A stretch of 20,883 nt of DNA from an uncultured Desulfovibrio sp. (GTDB lineage: Bacteria > Desulfobacterota > Desulfovibrionia > Desulfovibrionales > Desulfovibrionaceae), in the NCBI GenBank assembly GCA_937926875.1, contig CALBAX010000004.1, forward strand, positions 1-20,883. Direction: 5' to 3'. Below are positions 1 to 7,620 of the stretch, in pieces. Each line of letters opens with the position of its first letter. The stretch's first letter is position 1. The notes under the pieces are model-generated. The model worked only from the letters and a program-made list of their open reading frames with translations, did not search any database and was not told the origin of the DNA. Both the position numbers and the translations under genes were made by a program.

Positions 1-84
1 CAACAAGTTGATATATGGTAACTTTGCCCAAAATTGTAGCAGTGATTGTGGCGCATCCCACCGAGTACGGTCAAGCCCCGGCAC

Positions 85-124
85 AAAAAAAGACGGCCAT
101 CCACGGCGGAAGGCCATCTTTTTC
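85..124 (-). terminator. Rho-independent terminator downstream of the TctA-like remnant
   Basis: Arms 90-98 and 112-120 pair over nine base pairs, one of them G-U in the minus-strand RNA. On the minus strand the hairpin is followed by six T (plus-strand A-run 85-90). It lies about 55 nt beyond the end of the decayed pseudogene and probably ended the original transcription unit. Two copies of the 8-bp palindrome GCGGCCGC (141-148 and 165-172) between them could form a second hairpin. Confidence 0.7.
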
Positions 125-177
125 CGGCAAACAGGGAAGCGGCCGCCCCATCATAAAGACGTTGCGGCCGCTCTTCC

Positions 178-592
178 TTACTCGACGACCCTGCTCGCTG
201 CCTTTTTGATCTTGGCAATGACAGATAGGTGACAACGACCGTCAAGACGATGAACAGCAAGGCCAGGGGATGACTGTCGAAGGCGGTGCACATGTCCCGG
301 GGCGTCCCCGGTATGTTGAACAAGATGCGGGAAGGGAGCCGTCAAAATTGCCGCCTTTGGAAATGCCCAGGGGCATGGCGATGCCGGGGATGGGCCCAGG
401 TAATACGTGAACGGGAGCAGGAGCACGATGCCCACGGCATCCATGCCGCGGGCGATGCCCCCGGAATGCCGCATGTCCCTTTTTTTCAAACACGACGACC
501 CGCTGCCCGGGACCCATCTGTTTGGCCCATATAGCCACCATCACGCCGGCACTCCCTCCGCTGACGATCAGCACATCTGCACTCAGGGCCAT
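178..592 (-). pseudogene. Decayed composite pseudogene: AprA-like flavoprotein N-terminus joined to TctA transporter fragments
   Basis: From an ATG at 592 the frame encodes a Rossmann FAD-binding start, MALSADVLIVSGGSAGVM, typical of AprA/fumarate-reductase-type flavoproteins. The first Gly of the GxGxxG motif is replaced by Ser. At a run of seven T (480-486) the frame shifts, and the next frame continues with RHSGGIARGMDAVGIV, the expected following motif of the same family. Near 430 the text changes to LLLPFTYYLGPSP, then after another shift (about 386-400) to GIAMPLGISKGGNFDGSLP, and after a third (about 324-334) to ILFNIPGTP. These match the conserved membrane core of TctA, the large subunit of tripartite tricarboxylate transporters. 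A final hydrophobic segment, LLFIVLTVVVTYLS, and a basic tail ending at a TAA (178-180) look like a TctA C-terminus, reached after a further shift near 213-232. At least four frame changes plus two internal joins in about 415 bp mean no functional product. The parts look like scars of deletions in a flavoprotein-TctA gene cluster. The TctA assignment rests on motif recognition, not on a search. Confidence 0.75.
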
Positions 593-721
593 GTATGGGC
601 TGCATACATCGTCTCCTTTTTTGCCACAACTGCCGTAGTTCCATATGCTATATAGCAGTTGAAAAAACAAAAAAGGGAGCCTTGTCCTTTTTCTCCAGGC
701 GATGGTGATTCTTTTCATAAA

Positions 722-756
722 ACAGGGGAGCCTGCCGCATGCGGAAGCTCCCCTGT
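722..756 (-). terminator. Rho-independent terminator of tupA
   Basis: A perfect 10-bp stem (722-731 with 747-756) starts 9 nt beyond the tupA stop codon. On the minus strand it is followed by TTTTATG. It isolates tupA from the decayed gene downstream. Confidence 0.8.
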
Positions 757-765
757 CCTTCTGCA

Positions 766-1614
766 TTACTTGCCGTGCTTGGCGCGCCACTGGTCGGAAT
801 TGGGGAAGAACAGGGGCTGACCGTACTTGTCCTTGCCGAAATCACGGATGATGGTCTGGGCTTCATCGTCCACCAGCCAGTCCGCGAACTTCAGGGCCGC
901 ATCCTTGTGGACCTGGGGGAACTTGTCAGGGTTGACCCGGATGATGGCGATGAGGTTGAGCATGATGGGATCGTTTTCCACCAGAGGCACGACCTTGACC
1001 GTATCCTTGAGGGTCAGCCAGGTGGCACGGTCCATCAGGGTGTAGGCCTGTTTCTTGTCCGTATACAGCGTCGTGGCCTTGTTGCCCTTGGCACCGTCAG
1101 CATAGACTTCATACCAAGTGCCTGCGGGCTGGATGCCGGCAGCCTGCCAGATGTCCATTTCCTTGACATGGGTACCGGACTTGTCGCCGCGGGAGACGAA
1201 GGGCACACCGGCCTTGGCGATGGTGGCAAAGGCATCGGCGGCGCTCTTCATGCCCTTGATGCCCGCCGGATCGCTGGCAGGGCCCAGGATGACGAAGTCG
1301 TTGTACATGACATCGCGACGATCCACCCCGAAACCGGCGGCCACAAAGGCATCCTCAAGCTTGCGGGCGTGGACCATCACCAGGTCGAAGGCCCCGCTCT
1401 CCGCCTTTTTCAGGGTCTTGCCCGTCCCGGCTTTTTCCATGCTGATGGCGATACCGGTCTTTTTGCTGAAGGTATCGGCCAGCAGCGGCAGGATACCGGC
1501 ATCCACCGGACCGATGGTGCTGGAGATCTTCAGGCTGTCCGCGGCCTGGGCGGGGATGGAGAACGGGAACAGGCACAGCAGGCAGACCAGGCTGGCCATG
1601 CGGGAAAATTTCAT
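766..1614 (-). CDS. tupA: Tungstate-type ABC transporter substrate-binding protein (TupA family)
   Basis: 282-residue periplasmic binding protein for an oxyanion, probably tungstate, which sulfate reducers need for formate dehydrogenases and related enzymes. Residues 1-25 form a signal peptide (basic start, hydrophobic core, AQA-A cleavage site). The mature chain carries TupA-family hallmarks: GTGKTLK at 63-69, RRDVMYNDFVILGP at 99-112, SRGDKSGTH at 141-149 and FGKDKYGQPLFFP near the C-terminus. The ATG at 1614 is chosen because GGAGGAA lies 8 nt upstream and the signal peptide begins there. The in-frame upstream extension is not signal-like. The usual TTTS oxyanion-binding start of mature TupA reads SSTIGPVDAG here (residues 31-40), so ligand choice may differ. 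Its permease and ATPase genes (tupB, tupC) are not beside it. It ends in its own terminator and stands divergent to an AraC-type regulator. A molybdate or other anion ligand cannot be excluded. Confidence 0.85.
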   Translation of the reverse strand: MKFSRMASLVCLLCLFPFSIPAQAADSLKISSTIGPVDAGILPLLADTFSKKTGIAISMEKAGTGKTLKKAESGAFDLVMVHARKLEDAFVAAGFGVDRRDVMYNDFVILGPASDPAGIKGMKSAADAFATIAKAGVPFVSRGDKSGTHVKEMDIWQAAGIQPAGTWYEVYADGAKGNKATTLYTDKKQAYTLMDRATWLTLKDTVKVVPLVENDPIMLNLIAIIRVNPDKFPQVHKDAALKFADWLVDDEAQTIIRDFGKDKYGQPLFFPNSDQWRAKHGK

Positions 1615-1922
1615 GATGCTTCCTCCAGATGAGCTTGTAGCCGGACGGGATGCCCGGCCTTGCTTCGCTTCCGGCCACTGTGCCCCAAAAAAATTTTTCG
1701 GACAATACACAACGTACCTGCTGGCGCACGGTTGCGCAACCATGCCACCCCACGCCCCATTGCGAGCCTGCCCTCCTCTTTATGACAACGGGAACAGGCA
1801 GTCTGCCCCGCCGGCGATACATTTATGCTCTTTTTTTGCCAAATCCTCTCTTCCGCTGTTCAGGTCCCGACAACTTGTTTATATTCAGTTCGTTGCAGTC
1901 TTTTTCTTTTGAGGATGTCCCC
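1615..1922. promoter_or_regulatory. Divergent tupA/araC intergenic region with a perfect palindrome
   Basis: 308 bp between two divergently transcribed genes, with no credible small gene. It holds a perfect 12-bp palindrome, GGTTGCGCAACC, at 1730-1741 and an A7/T5 tract at 1686-1697. A TATATT hexamer at about 1878 could be a -10 box for the plus-strand regulator, but no good -35 pairs with it. Both genes have clear ribosome-binding sites: GGAGGAA for tupA and GAGGA just before 1923. That the palindrome is an operator is inference only. Confidence 0.4.
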
Positions 1923-2855
1923 ATGCTCGACCCGCACGCTGAACTGCTCCGCATCAATGCCTGTATCAAGGAGATCCTGCTCCAGCACATGGCCAGCCCG
2001 GGCACGTATGACAGCCCCGTGCCCGGGCTGGTCATGCGCAAGCTCGAGACCTGCCATACCACCACGACCTGCCTCGGCAAACCTTCGGCTTCCATCATCG
2101 TGCAGGGAGAAAAGATCGCCATGCTGGGGGATCGGGAGATCCACTATGGCGAAGGCCAGTGCCTGGTCACAGGCATCGACATGCCCAACACCTTCCGCGT
2201 CCTCCAGGCCTGCCATGACCATCCCTTCCTGGCCATGTCGCTGGAGCTGGACAGGAGCCTGACCGGCCAGATGGTCAAGGAGCTGGCCGATGCCGTCCCC
2301 CCTGCGGCCCGCCCGGACAGCGGCGTCAGCCTGGGCACGACCAGCCCTGAGCTTCTGGATGCCTTCCTGCGCCTGGCCCGTCTTCTGGACACGCCGGAAA
2401 GGATCCCCATCCTCGCGCCGCTGGTCATCCGCGAGATCCACTACCTGCTGCTCATCGGCCCGCAAGGGGCCGGGCTGCGCCAGCTCAATACCCACGGCAC
2501 CCAGGCCAACAGCATCGCCCTGGCCACGGACTGGCTCCGCAAAAACTACCGCAAGCCCCTGCTGGTGAGCCAGCTGGCCCGTCAGGTCAATATGGGCACC
2601 TCGACCTTCCACCGGCATTTCAAGGAAGTCACGGGCATGAGCCCCCTGCAATACCACAAGCGCCTGCGCTTGTACGAAGCCCAGCGCCTGATGCTGGCCG
2701 GAGAGATGGATGCAGGCAGCGCGGGGCTGGCCGTAGGCTACGAAAGCACGGCCCAGTTCAACCGGGAGTACAAGCGCCTGTTTGGCGAACCGCCCCTCCG
2801 CGACCTGAAAAGGATGCGCCGCCGCGACGCCTGCCTCCCTGAAAACTCCCACTGA
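1923..2855 (+). CDS. AraC-family transcriptional regulator with AraC_N domain
   Basis: 310-residue DNA-binding regulator. The N-terminal part (about residues 25-190) resembles the AraC_N-type ligand or effector domain found in YqhC-like regulators. The C-terminal 100 residues carry the double helix-turn-helix: helix one around 214-234 (LLVSQLARQVNMGTSTFHRH) and helix two around 264-285, followed by the usual FGEPPLRDLKRMR end. The ATG at 1923 is chosen because GAGGA sits about 7 nt upstream and the protein start then matches family length. It is divergent from tupA and may control it, but many such proteins control aldehyde or redox genes instead. The effector is unknown. It ends about 50 nt before a modest hairpin and precedes gdhA on the same strand. 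Confidence 0.85.
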   Translation: MLDPHAELLRINACIKEILLQHMASPGTYDSPVPGLVMRKLETCHTTTTCLGKPSASIIVQGEKIAMLGDREIHYGEGQCLVTGIDMPNTFRVLQACHDHPFLAMSLELDRSLTGQMVKELADAVPPAARPDSGVSLGTTSPELLDAFLRLARLLDTPERIPILAPLVIREIHYLLLIGPQGAGLRQLNTHGTQANSIALATDWLRKNYRKPLLVSQLARQVNMGTSTFHRHFKEVTGMSPLQYHKRLRLYEAQRLMLAGEMDAGSAGLAVGYESTAQFNREYKRLFGEPPLRDLKRMRRRDACLPENSH

Positions 2856-2903
2856 GCGCTGAAAAACGTATTGCAAGGCTCAGAGAAACTGCGTAAAAAA
2901 AAT

Positions 2904-2936
2904 TCCTGCCTTTAACGGCAGGATTCAACGTTTTTT
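2904..2936 (+). terminator. Probable weak terminator after the AraC-family gene
   Basis: A 7-bp stem (TCCTGCC at 2904-2910 with GGCAGGA at 2917-2923, loop TTTAAC) is followed by TTCAACG and then six T (2931-2936). The T-run is offset by 7 nt, so termination may be partial. It falls within the gdhA leader. Confidence 0.45.
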
Positions 2937-2972
2937 GCGCCATGCGCGCACAGAGCACAGAGGAGTGCACCC

Positions 2973-4325
2973 ATGTCTTACGCTCAACGAGTCATTGAAG
3001 GCCTGAAACAGAAGTACGCCAGCGAACCTGTCTTCCTCCAGGCCGTGGAAGAAGTGCTGATGACCCTCCAGCCCCTGCTGGACAAAGACGCCAAGTACGA
3101 AAAGTACAAGATCCTCGAGCGCATCACCGAGCCCGAACGCATCATCAGCTTCCGCGTGGAATGGGTGGACGACAAGGGTGAGATCCAGGTCAACCGCGGC
3201 TACCGTGTGCAGTACAATTCCGCCATCGGCCCCTACAAGGGAGGGCTGCGCTTCCATCCCAGCGTGAACCTGGGCATCCTCAAGTTCCTGGGCTTTGAAC
3301 AGATCTTCAAGAACTCCCTGACCGGCCTGGCCATCGGCGGCGGCAAGGGCGGTTCCGACTTCGATCCCAAGGGCAAGTCCGAGACCGAAGTCATGCGTTT
3401 CTGCCAGGCATTCATGACCGAACTGCACCGCCACATCGGTGCCACCATCGACGTGCCCGCCGGTGACATCGGCGTGGGCGGCCGTGAAGTGGGCTACATG
3501 TTCGGCCAGTTCAAGCGCCTGACCCGCAGCTATGAAGGCGTGCTGACCGGCAAGAACCTGCTCTTCGGCGGTTCTCTGGCCCGTACGGAAGCCACCGGCT
3601 ACGGCGCCGTGTATTTTGCCCAGAACATGCTGGAAGCCCGCGGCGAAAGCCTGGAAGGCAAGGTCTGCGCCGTTTCCGGTGCCGGCAACGTGGCCACCTA
3701 CTGCTGCGAAAAGCTGCTCCAGCTGGGCGCCAAGCCCGTCACCGTGTCCGACTCCCGTGGCATGATCTATGATCCCGAAGGCATCAAGGTCGACGTGCTC
3801 AAGCAGGTGAAGGAAGTGGAGCGCGCTTCCCTGACCCGTTACGCCGAACTGGTGCCCACCGCCAAGCACACCCCGGTGGCCGAATATCCCGAAGGCCGCA
3901 ATGCCGTGTGGTCCGTGCCCTGCTTCGCCGCCTTCCCCTGCGCCACCCAGAACGAACTGAACCTGGCTGACGCCAAGACCCTGCTGGCCAATGGCTGCAA
4001 GTGCGTGGCCGAAGGCGCCAACATGCCTTCCACCCTGGAAGCCGTGCACGCCTTCCTGGAAGCCGGTATCGCCTACGGCCCGGCCAAGGCTGCCAACGCC
4101 GGCGGCGTGGCCACCAGCCAGCTGGAAATGCAGCAGAATGCCGGTATGCAGAGCTGGACCTTCGAGACCGTCGACAGCAAGCTGAAGGACATCATGGGCA
4201 ACATCTACAAGAATGCTGCCGAGACCGCCAAGGAATTCGGCCAGCCCGGCAACCTGGTGCTGGGGGCCAACATCGCCGGCTTCCGCAAGGTGGCCGATGC
4301 CATGATCGCCCAGGGCGTCTGCTAG
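2973..4325 (+). CDS. gdhA: NADP-type glutamate dehydrogenase
   Basis: 450-residue cytoplasmic enzyme of the Glu/Leu/Phe/Val dehydrogenase family, normal full length. It interconverts 2-oxoglutarate plus ammonium and glutamate, and in the biosynthetic direction assimilates ammonium. The substrate-binding lysine is in PYKGGLRF (residues 87-94, K89). The catalytic lysine is in GGGKGG (122-127, K125), and the catalytic aspartate is D165 in PAGDIGVGGRE. The dinucleotide-binding Gly-rich motif GAGNVA lies at 236-241. The length and N-terminus match the hexameric NADP-dependent (GdhA, EC 1.4.1.4) class rather than the NAD catabolic class, but cofactor choice is inferred from overall similarity only. 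AGGAG at 2961-2965 sits 7 nt before the ATG. Codon use is strongly biased to C/G third positions, as expected of a highly expressed gene. It is monocistronic and closed by a perfect hairpin. Confidence 0.96.
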   Translation: MSYAQRVIEGLKQKYASEPVFLQAVEEVLMTLQPLLDKDAKYEKYKILERITEPERIISFRVEWVDDKGEIQVNRGYRVQYNSAIGPYKGGLRFHPSVNLGILKFLGFEQIFKNSLTGLAIGGGKGGSDFDPKGKSETEVMRFCQAFMTELHRHIGATIDVPAGDIGVGGREVGYMFGQFKRLTRSYEGVLTGKNLLFGGSLARTEATGYGAVYFAQNMLEARGESLEGKVCAVSGAGNVATYCCEKLLQLGAKPVTVSDSRGMIYDPEGIKVDVLKQVKEVERASLTRYAELVPTAKHTPVAEYPEGRNAVWSVPCFAAFPCATQNELNLADAKTLLANGCKCVAEGANMPSTLEAVHAFLEAGIAYGPAKAANAGGVATSQLEMQQNAGMQSWTFETVDSKLKDIMGNIYKNAAETAKEFGQPGNLVLGANIAGFRKVADAMIAQGVC

Positions 4326-4342
4326 CCCTGTTCCCAAACAGC

Positions 4343-4379
4343 AATGAAAAAAGCCCGGCATGGCCGGGCTTTTTTCATT
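4343..4379. terminator. Bidirectional rho-independent terminator between gdhA and the nitroreductase
   Basis: A perfect 17-bp inverted repeat (4343-4359 with 4363-4379, 3-nt loop) with GC core GCCCGGC and six-base A and T tracts on its two flanks. It can stop transcription of gdhA on the plus strand and the convergent nitroreductase on the minus strand. Confidence 0.92.
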
Positions 4380-4418
4380 GCCTCACAAACAAGGATGCCC
4401 GCGCGGGGCGCGTGCTGT

Positions 4419-4928
4419 CTACCAGCCCTCATTATGGACGCGTTCAGCGCGGAATCGTTCCACAGCCTTGAACTCCTGGTCCGTATGTCCAAGCACGATC
4501 AGGCTCAGGGGACGGATGTTTTCCGGCATGTGGAAGATCTCGCGGAAGGGCCGGGCCCTGTCCTCGATGGGATGCAGGCCGCACCAGACCGTGCCGATGT
4601 TCAGGGCACGTGCCGCCAGCATGAAGTTCTGCGTGGCCGCCGAGCAATCCTGGACCCAGAACCCGGGAGTCTTCTCCTCGTTCAGGTCGGCGCAGATGAT
4701 GACGGCCGCGGCCGCACCCGCCGCCATTTTGGCATAAGGATGGACCTCCGCCACCTTGCGCAGCATCTCGCGGTCACGGATCACGACAAAATGCCAGAGC
4801 TGACGGTTGTTGGCGCTGGGAGCACACATGGCGGCCTCCAGCATAAGGTCCATATCTTTCTGGCTGACAGGCTCTTCCGTGAAGGAGCGGATGCTGCGCC
4901 GGGTCCTGATCGCTTCAAATAAATCCAT
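4419..4928 (-). CDS. Nitroreductase-family FMN oxidoreductase
   Basis: 169-residue flavoprotein of the compact nitroreductase family. Members reduce nitro compounds, quinones or other electron acceptors with NAD(P)H, usually as dimers. The start MDLFEAIRTRRSIRSF carries the FMN-phosphate-binding Arg-Arg-Ser at 10-12. APSANNRQ at 36-43 is the second FMN contact, and NIGTVWCG the third family motif near residue 120. The ATG at 4928 is chosen over an in-frame upstream ATG at 4967 because AGGGAG lies about 6 nt before it and the RRS motif is then at the usual distance. It is convergent with gdhA and divergent from the Kef-type gene. The natural substrate cannot be named. Confidence 0.9.
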   Translation of the reverse strand: MDLFEAIRTRRSIRSFTEEPVSQKDMDLMLEAAMCAPSANNRQLWHFVVIRDREMLRKVAEVHPYAKMAAGAAAAVIICADLNEEKTPGFWVQDCSAATQNFMLAARALNIGTVWCGLHPIEDRARPFREIFHMPENIRPLSLIVLGHTDQEFKAVERFRAERVHNEGW

Positions 4929-4940
4929 GCCTACTCCCTT

Positions 4941-4962
4941 GCGGCTTTGGCCGCCTTTTTTT
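4941..4962 (+). terminator. Terminator-like hairpin in the nitroreductase/kef divergent leader
   Basis: On the plus strand GCGGC (4941-4945), a 4-nt loop and GCCGC (4950-4954) are followed within one base by seven T. The stem is short. No plus-strand gene ends here, so it may be a transcription block, a leader element or chance. Confidence 0.3.
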
Positions 4963-5044
4963 ATCATGTCTCCCCTGCAAACGGCGTGCCCCTTCTCTTA
5001 TGCGGGACATGCCGTGCGGGTCCGCACCTGCACCGGAGGTACAA

Positions 5045-7063
5045 ATGCATTTTGAATTGCTTGATGAACTGGTCATCATCTTCCTGCTCTCCATCGTCGT
5101 CAATCTTGTATGCAACAAGATAAAGCTGACGGCAACCGTAGGATTCTTGTTGACCGGCGTTCTCTGCGGGCCTTCCTTGCTGGGCATCGTGGACAGCCAG
5201 TCCATAAGCGACGTGGCGGAACTGGGCGTGGCCATGCTGCTGTTCACCATCGGCATGGAATTGTCCGGCGAGGCCCTGAACCGTCTGAAACGCCCCGTTT
5301 TCCTGGGGGGCAGCCTGCAAATCGGCCTGACGGTCCTGGCCATCGCCGTCCTTACCGTGCTGCTGGATGGGGCCAGCCTGCCCAGCGGCATCTTCTGGGG
5401 CTGTCTCGTGGCACTGTCCTCTTCGGCCATCGTGTTGCAGATCTTCCAGCAGAAAGGCATCACCAGTACGCCCACAGGGCGTCTCTCCCTGGCTATCCTC
5501 GTTTTTCAGGACATCATGGTCGCGCCCATGATGCTCTGTGTGCCCTTGCTCTCCGGCCAGTTCCACATGGCGCCCCTGGACATGCTGCTGTCGGTTCTGA
5601 AAGTGGGGGGCATCCTCGGAGCTGTGCTGCTGGCTGCCCACCTGGGTCTCAACCGTTTCATGGAAGCCGTCATGCGCACCCGTTCGCGCGAGCTGCTCTT
5701 CCTCTCCACACTGGGCACCTGTTTCGGCATGGCCCTGCTCACGCACAGTCTGGGCCTTTCCCTTTCGCTGGGCGCCTTCCTGGCGGGCTTGATGCTGGCC
5801 CGTTCCCAGTACAGCATGAGCGTCATTTCGGGCATCATGCCCTACCGTGACGTGTTCATGAGCCTGTTCTTCATCTCCGTGGGCATGATGCTGGATCTCT
5901 CCTTCTTCTTCCAGCATGTCTGGGCCATCCTGCTCAATACCCTGCTGTTCATCCTGATCAAGAGCCTGCTGACCATGCCTGCCGTCCTGGTGCAGGGCTA
6001 CCCGCTGCGCACGGCCATCCAGACCTCCCTCAGCCTCGCGCAGGTCGGGGAATTTTCCTTCGTGCTGGCCGCCTCCGGTCTGGCTGCCGGTCTGCTCAAC
6101 GATATCGGCTACCAGTCCTTCCTGGCCCTGAGCGTCATCACCATGATGCTCACGCCCTTCCTTATCAATCTGGCGCCCCGCGCCGCTGTCTTGCTGACCC
6201 GCAGACACGGCAAGGAAGCCTCCACCCCGGAAGAGGGACAACAGAAGGCCAGTTCCCTCAAAGACCATCTCATCATCGTGGGCTTCGGCATCAGCGGCAA
6301 GCATCTGGCCCAGGTGGCCAAGGAATCCGGCATCCCCTACACCATCCTGGAGATGAATCCCGAGACCGTGAGCCGCTACAAGAACAAGGAACCCATCTCG
6401 CACGGGGACGCCTCCCAGCCTGTCATTCTTGAACATCTGGGGGTCTATACGGCCCGCGTCCTGGCCATCATCATCTCCGACCCGGCAGCCGTACGTGCCA
6501 TCACCCTGGAGGCCCGGCGCATGAACCCCGACCTCTATATCGTGGCCCGCACACGGTTCATCACCGAAGTCGCCCCGCTCCGCCGTCTGGGTGCCAATGT
6601 GGTCATTGCCGAGGAATTCGAGACCTCCATCGAGGTGTTCAACCAGGTGCTGACCCAGTATCTGGTGCCTCGTCAAGATATCGACGCCTTCTCCGCCCGC
6701 CTGCGCCAGCAGAACTACCGCATGATCCGGCGCATGAGCAGCGCTGCGGACAGCCTGGAAAGCGTTGCCAGCCGCCTGCCCGAAATGGGCGTGCAGACCA
6801 TGCGGCTGGAGGCAGGATCTCCCCTGTGCGGCCTCAGCCTTGCCCAAAGCAATCTGCGCCGGGAATACGCCGTGACCGTGGTGGCCGTGGCCCGCGGCGA
6901 GCAGGACGTGATGGCCTCTCCGCCTGCCGACTTCGTCATGGAAGCCGGGGACCTGCTCTACCTGTTCGGCAAAACGGACAAGCTCTTTGCCGTCAAGCCG
7001 GTCATCTGCGCAGCTCCCGCTACGCCCGCAGCTGCGGCCACGCAGGAGGCTCTCCGGGCCTGA
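5045..7063 (+). CDS. CPA2-family (Kef-type) monovalent cation/proton antiporter with RCK domains
   Basis: 672-residue inner-membrane antiporter predicted to exchange K+ or Na+ for protons. Residues 5-385 form the Na_H_exchanger domain with about 12 hydrophobic segments, including the FQD motif at 154-156 typical of Kef/YbaL proteins. A cytoplasmic RCK N (TrkA_N) domain follows at about 407-540, with a GFGISG nucleotide-binding loop at 413-418 and an acidic residue at the end of the second strand (E436 in TILEMN). A TrkA_C domain covers about 580-650 (RLEAGSPLCGLSL and onward). The ATG at 5045 has GGAGG 5 nt upstream; a more distal in-frame ATG at 5000 lacks one. RCK-gated members respond to nucleotides or thiol adducts. 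Glutathione gating as in E. coli KefC cannot be assumed. It is followed after 121 nt by the CoA-binding gene. Confidence 0.92.
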   Translation: MHFELLDELVIIFLLSIVVNLVCNKIKLTATVGFLLTGVLCGPSLLGIVDSQSISDVAELGVAMLLFTIGMELSGEALNRLKRPVFLGGSLQIGLTVLAIAVLTVLLDGASLPSGIFWGCLVALSSSAIVLQIFQQKGITSTPTGRLSLAILVFQDIMVAPMMLCVPLLSGQFHMAPLDMLLSVLKVGGILGAVLLAAHLGLNRFMEAVMRTRSRELLFLSTLGTCFGMALLTHSLGLSLSLGAFLAGLMLARSQYSMSVISGIMPYRDVFMSLFFISVGMMLDLSFFFQHVWAILLNTLLFILIKSLLTMPAVLVQGYPLRTAIQTSLSLAQVGEFSFVLAASGLAAGLLNDIGYQSFLALSVITMMLTPFLINLAPRAAVLLTRRHGKEASTPEEGQQKASSLKDHLIIVGFGISGKHLAQVAKESGIPYTILEMNPETVSRYKNKEPISHGDASQPVILEHLGVYTARVLAIIISDPAAVRAITLEARRMNPDLYIVARTRFITEVAPLRRLGANVVIAEEFETSIEVFNQVLTQYLVPRQDIDAFSARLRQQNYRMIRRMSSAADSLESVASRLPEMGVQTMRLEAGSPLCGLSLAQSNLRREYAVTVVAVARGEQDVMASPPADFVMEAGDLLYLFGKTDKLFAVKPVICAAPATPAAAATQEALRA

Positions 7064-7184
7064 CACCACGGCAGGGACAAAAGTTTTCACCAAGTCTGGG
7101 CCCAGGCTTGCACTTGTCCCTGTCAGCCCGTATATTCGTCTTTCCCCGTCGGCTACGCCGGGACAATCCCTCATGGAGGCATGG

Positions 7185-7610
7185 ATGCTTTCTTTCACCG
7201 CCATCCGGGACGTACTCCAGCGATCCCGCAGTATCGCCATCGTAGGCGCCAAAGACAAAGCCGGGCAGCCCGTGGACAGAGTGGGCCGCTACCTGCTGGA
7301 CAAGGGCTACACCATCTTTCCGGTACACCCCGTCCGCAAGACCGTCTGGGGCCTGACGGCCTATCCCGATCTGGCGTCCCTGCCCCAGCCTGTGGACATC
7401 ATCGACCTTTTCCGCGCTCCCCAGTACTGCCCCGCCCATGCGCAGGAAGTGCTGGCCCTGCCCTGGAAGCCCCGCTGCTTCTGGATGCAGGAGGGCATCC
7501 GCTCTGCCGAGGCACGTGCCCTGCTGGAACCTGAACAGATCCTTGTGGTGGAAGACCTCTGCCTCATGGTCGAACACGCCCGCCTGTTCCCTTTGCAAAA
7601 ACAATCCTGA
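7185..7610 (+). CDS. CoA-binding domain protein (YccU-like)
   Basis: 141-residue single-domain protein of the CoA_binding_2 type, a Rossmann fold related to the N-terminal part of succinyl-CoA synthetase alpha. IAIVGAKDKAGQP at about 16-28 is the nucleotide or CoA loop. YTIFPVHP, VDIIDLFR and FWMQEGI are family landmarks. Three in-register or nearby ATGs exist (7173, 7181 out of frame, 7185). 7185 is preferred because GGAGG at 7175-7179 sits 5 nt before it, while 7173 has no ribosome-binding site. Its stop TGA is part of the Shine-Dalgarno of the next gene, 10 nt away, so translation is probably coupled. The biological role of this family is not established. Confidence 0.85.
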   Translation: MLSFTAIRDVLQRSRSIAIVGAKDKAGQPVDRVGRYLLDKGYTIFPVHPVRKTVWGLTAYPDLASLPQPVDIIDLFRAPQYCPAHAQEVLALPWKPRCFWMQEGIRSAEARALLEPEQILVVEDLCLMVEHARLFPLQKQS

Positions 7611-7620
7611 GGATATCGAA

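Noticed and set aside
666..694. A second hairpin of A-runs and T-runs after tupA
   Set aside because: The stem is almost entirely A-T and the strong terminator at 722-756 already explains the end of tupA.
739..1632. 297-codon plus-strand frame opposite tupA
   Set aside because: No ribosome-binding site or recognisable motifs; the minus strand encodes a full TupA-type protein with signal peptide.
2925..4361. 478-codon open frame on the minus strand opposite gdhA
   Set aside because: Gly/His-rich shadow of a strongly codon-biased gene.
7090..7107. 18-bp near-perfect palindrome downstream of the antiporter gene
   Set aside because: It has no loop and no T-run, so it is a poor terminator, and no binding site of this form is known to me.
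4964..7258. 764-codon open frame on the minus strand opposite the Kef-type antiporter
   Set aside because: A low-complexity His/Gly/Gln-rich mirror of a membrane protein; the plus-strand frame has clear transporter and RCK motifs.
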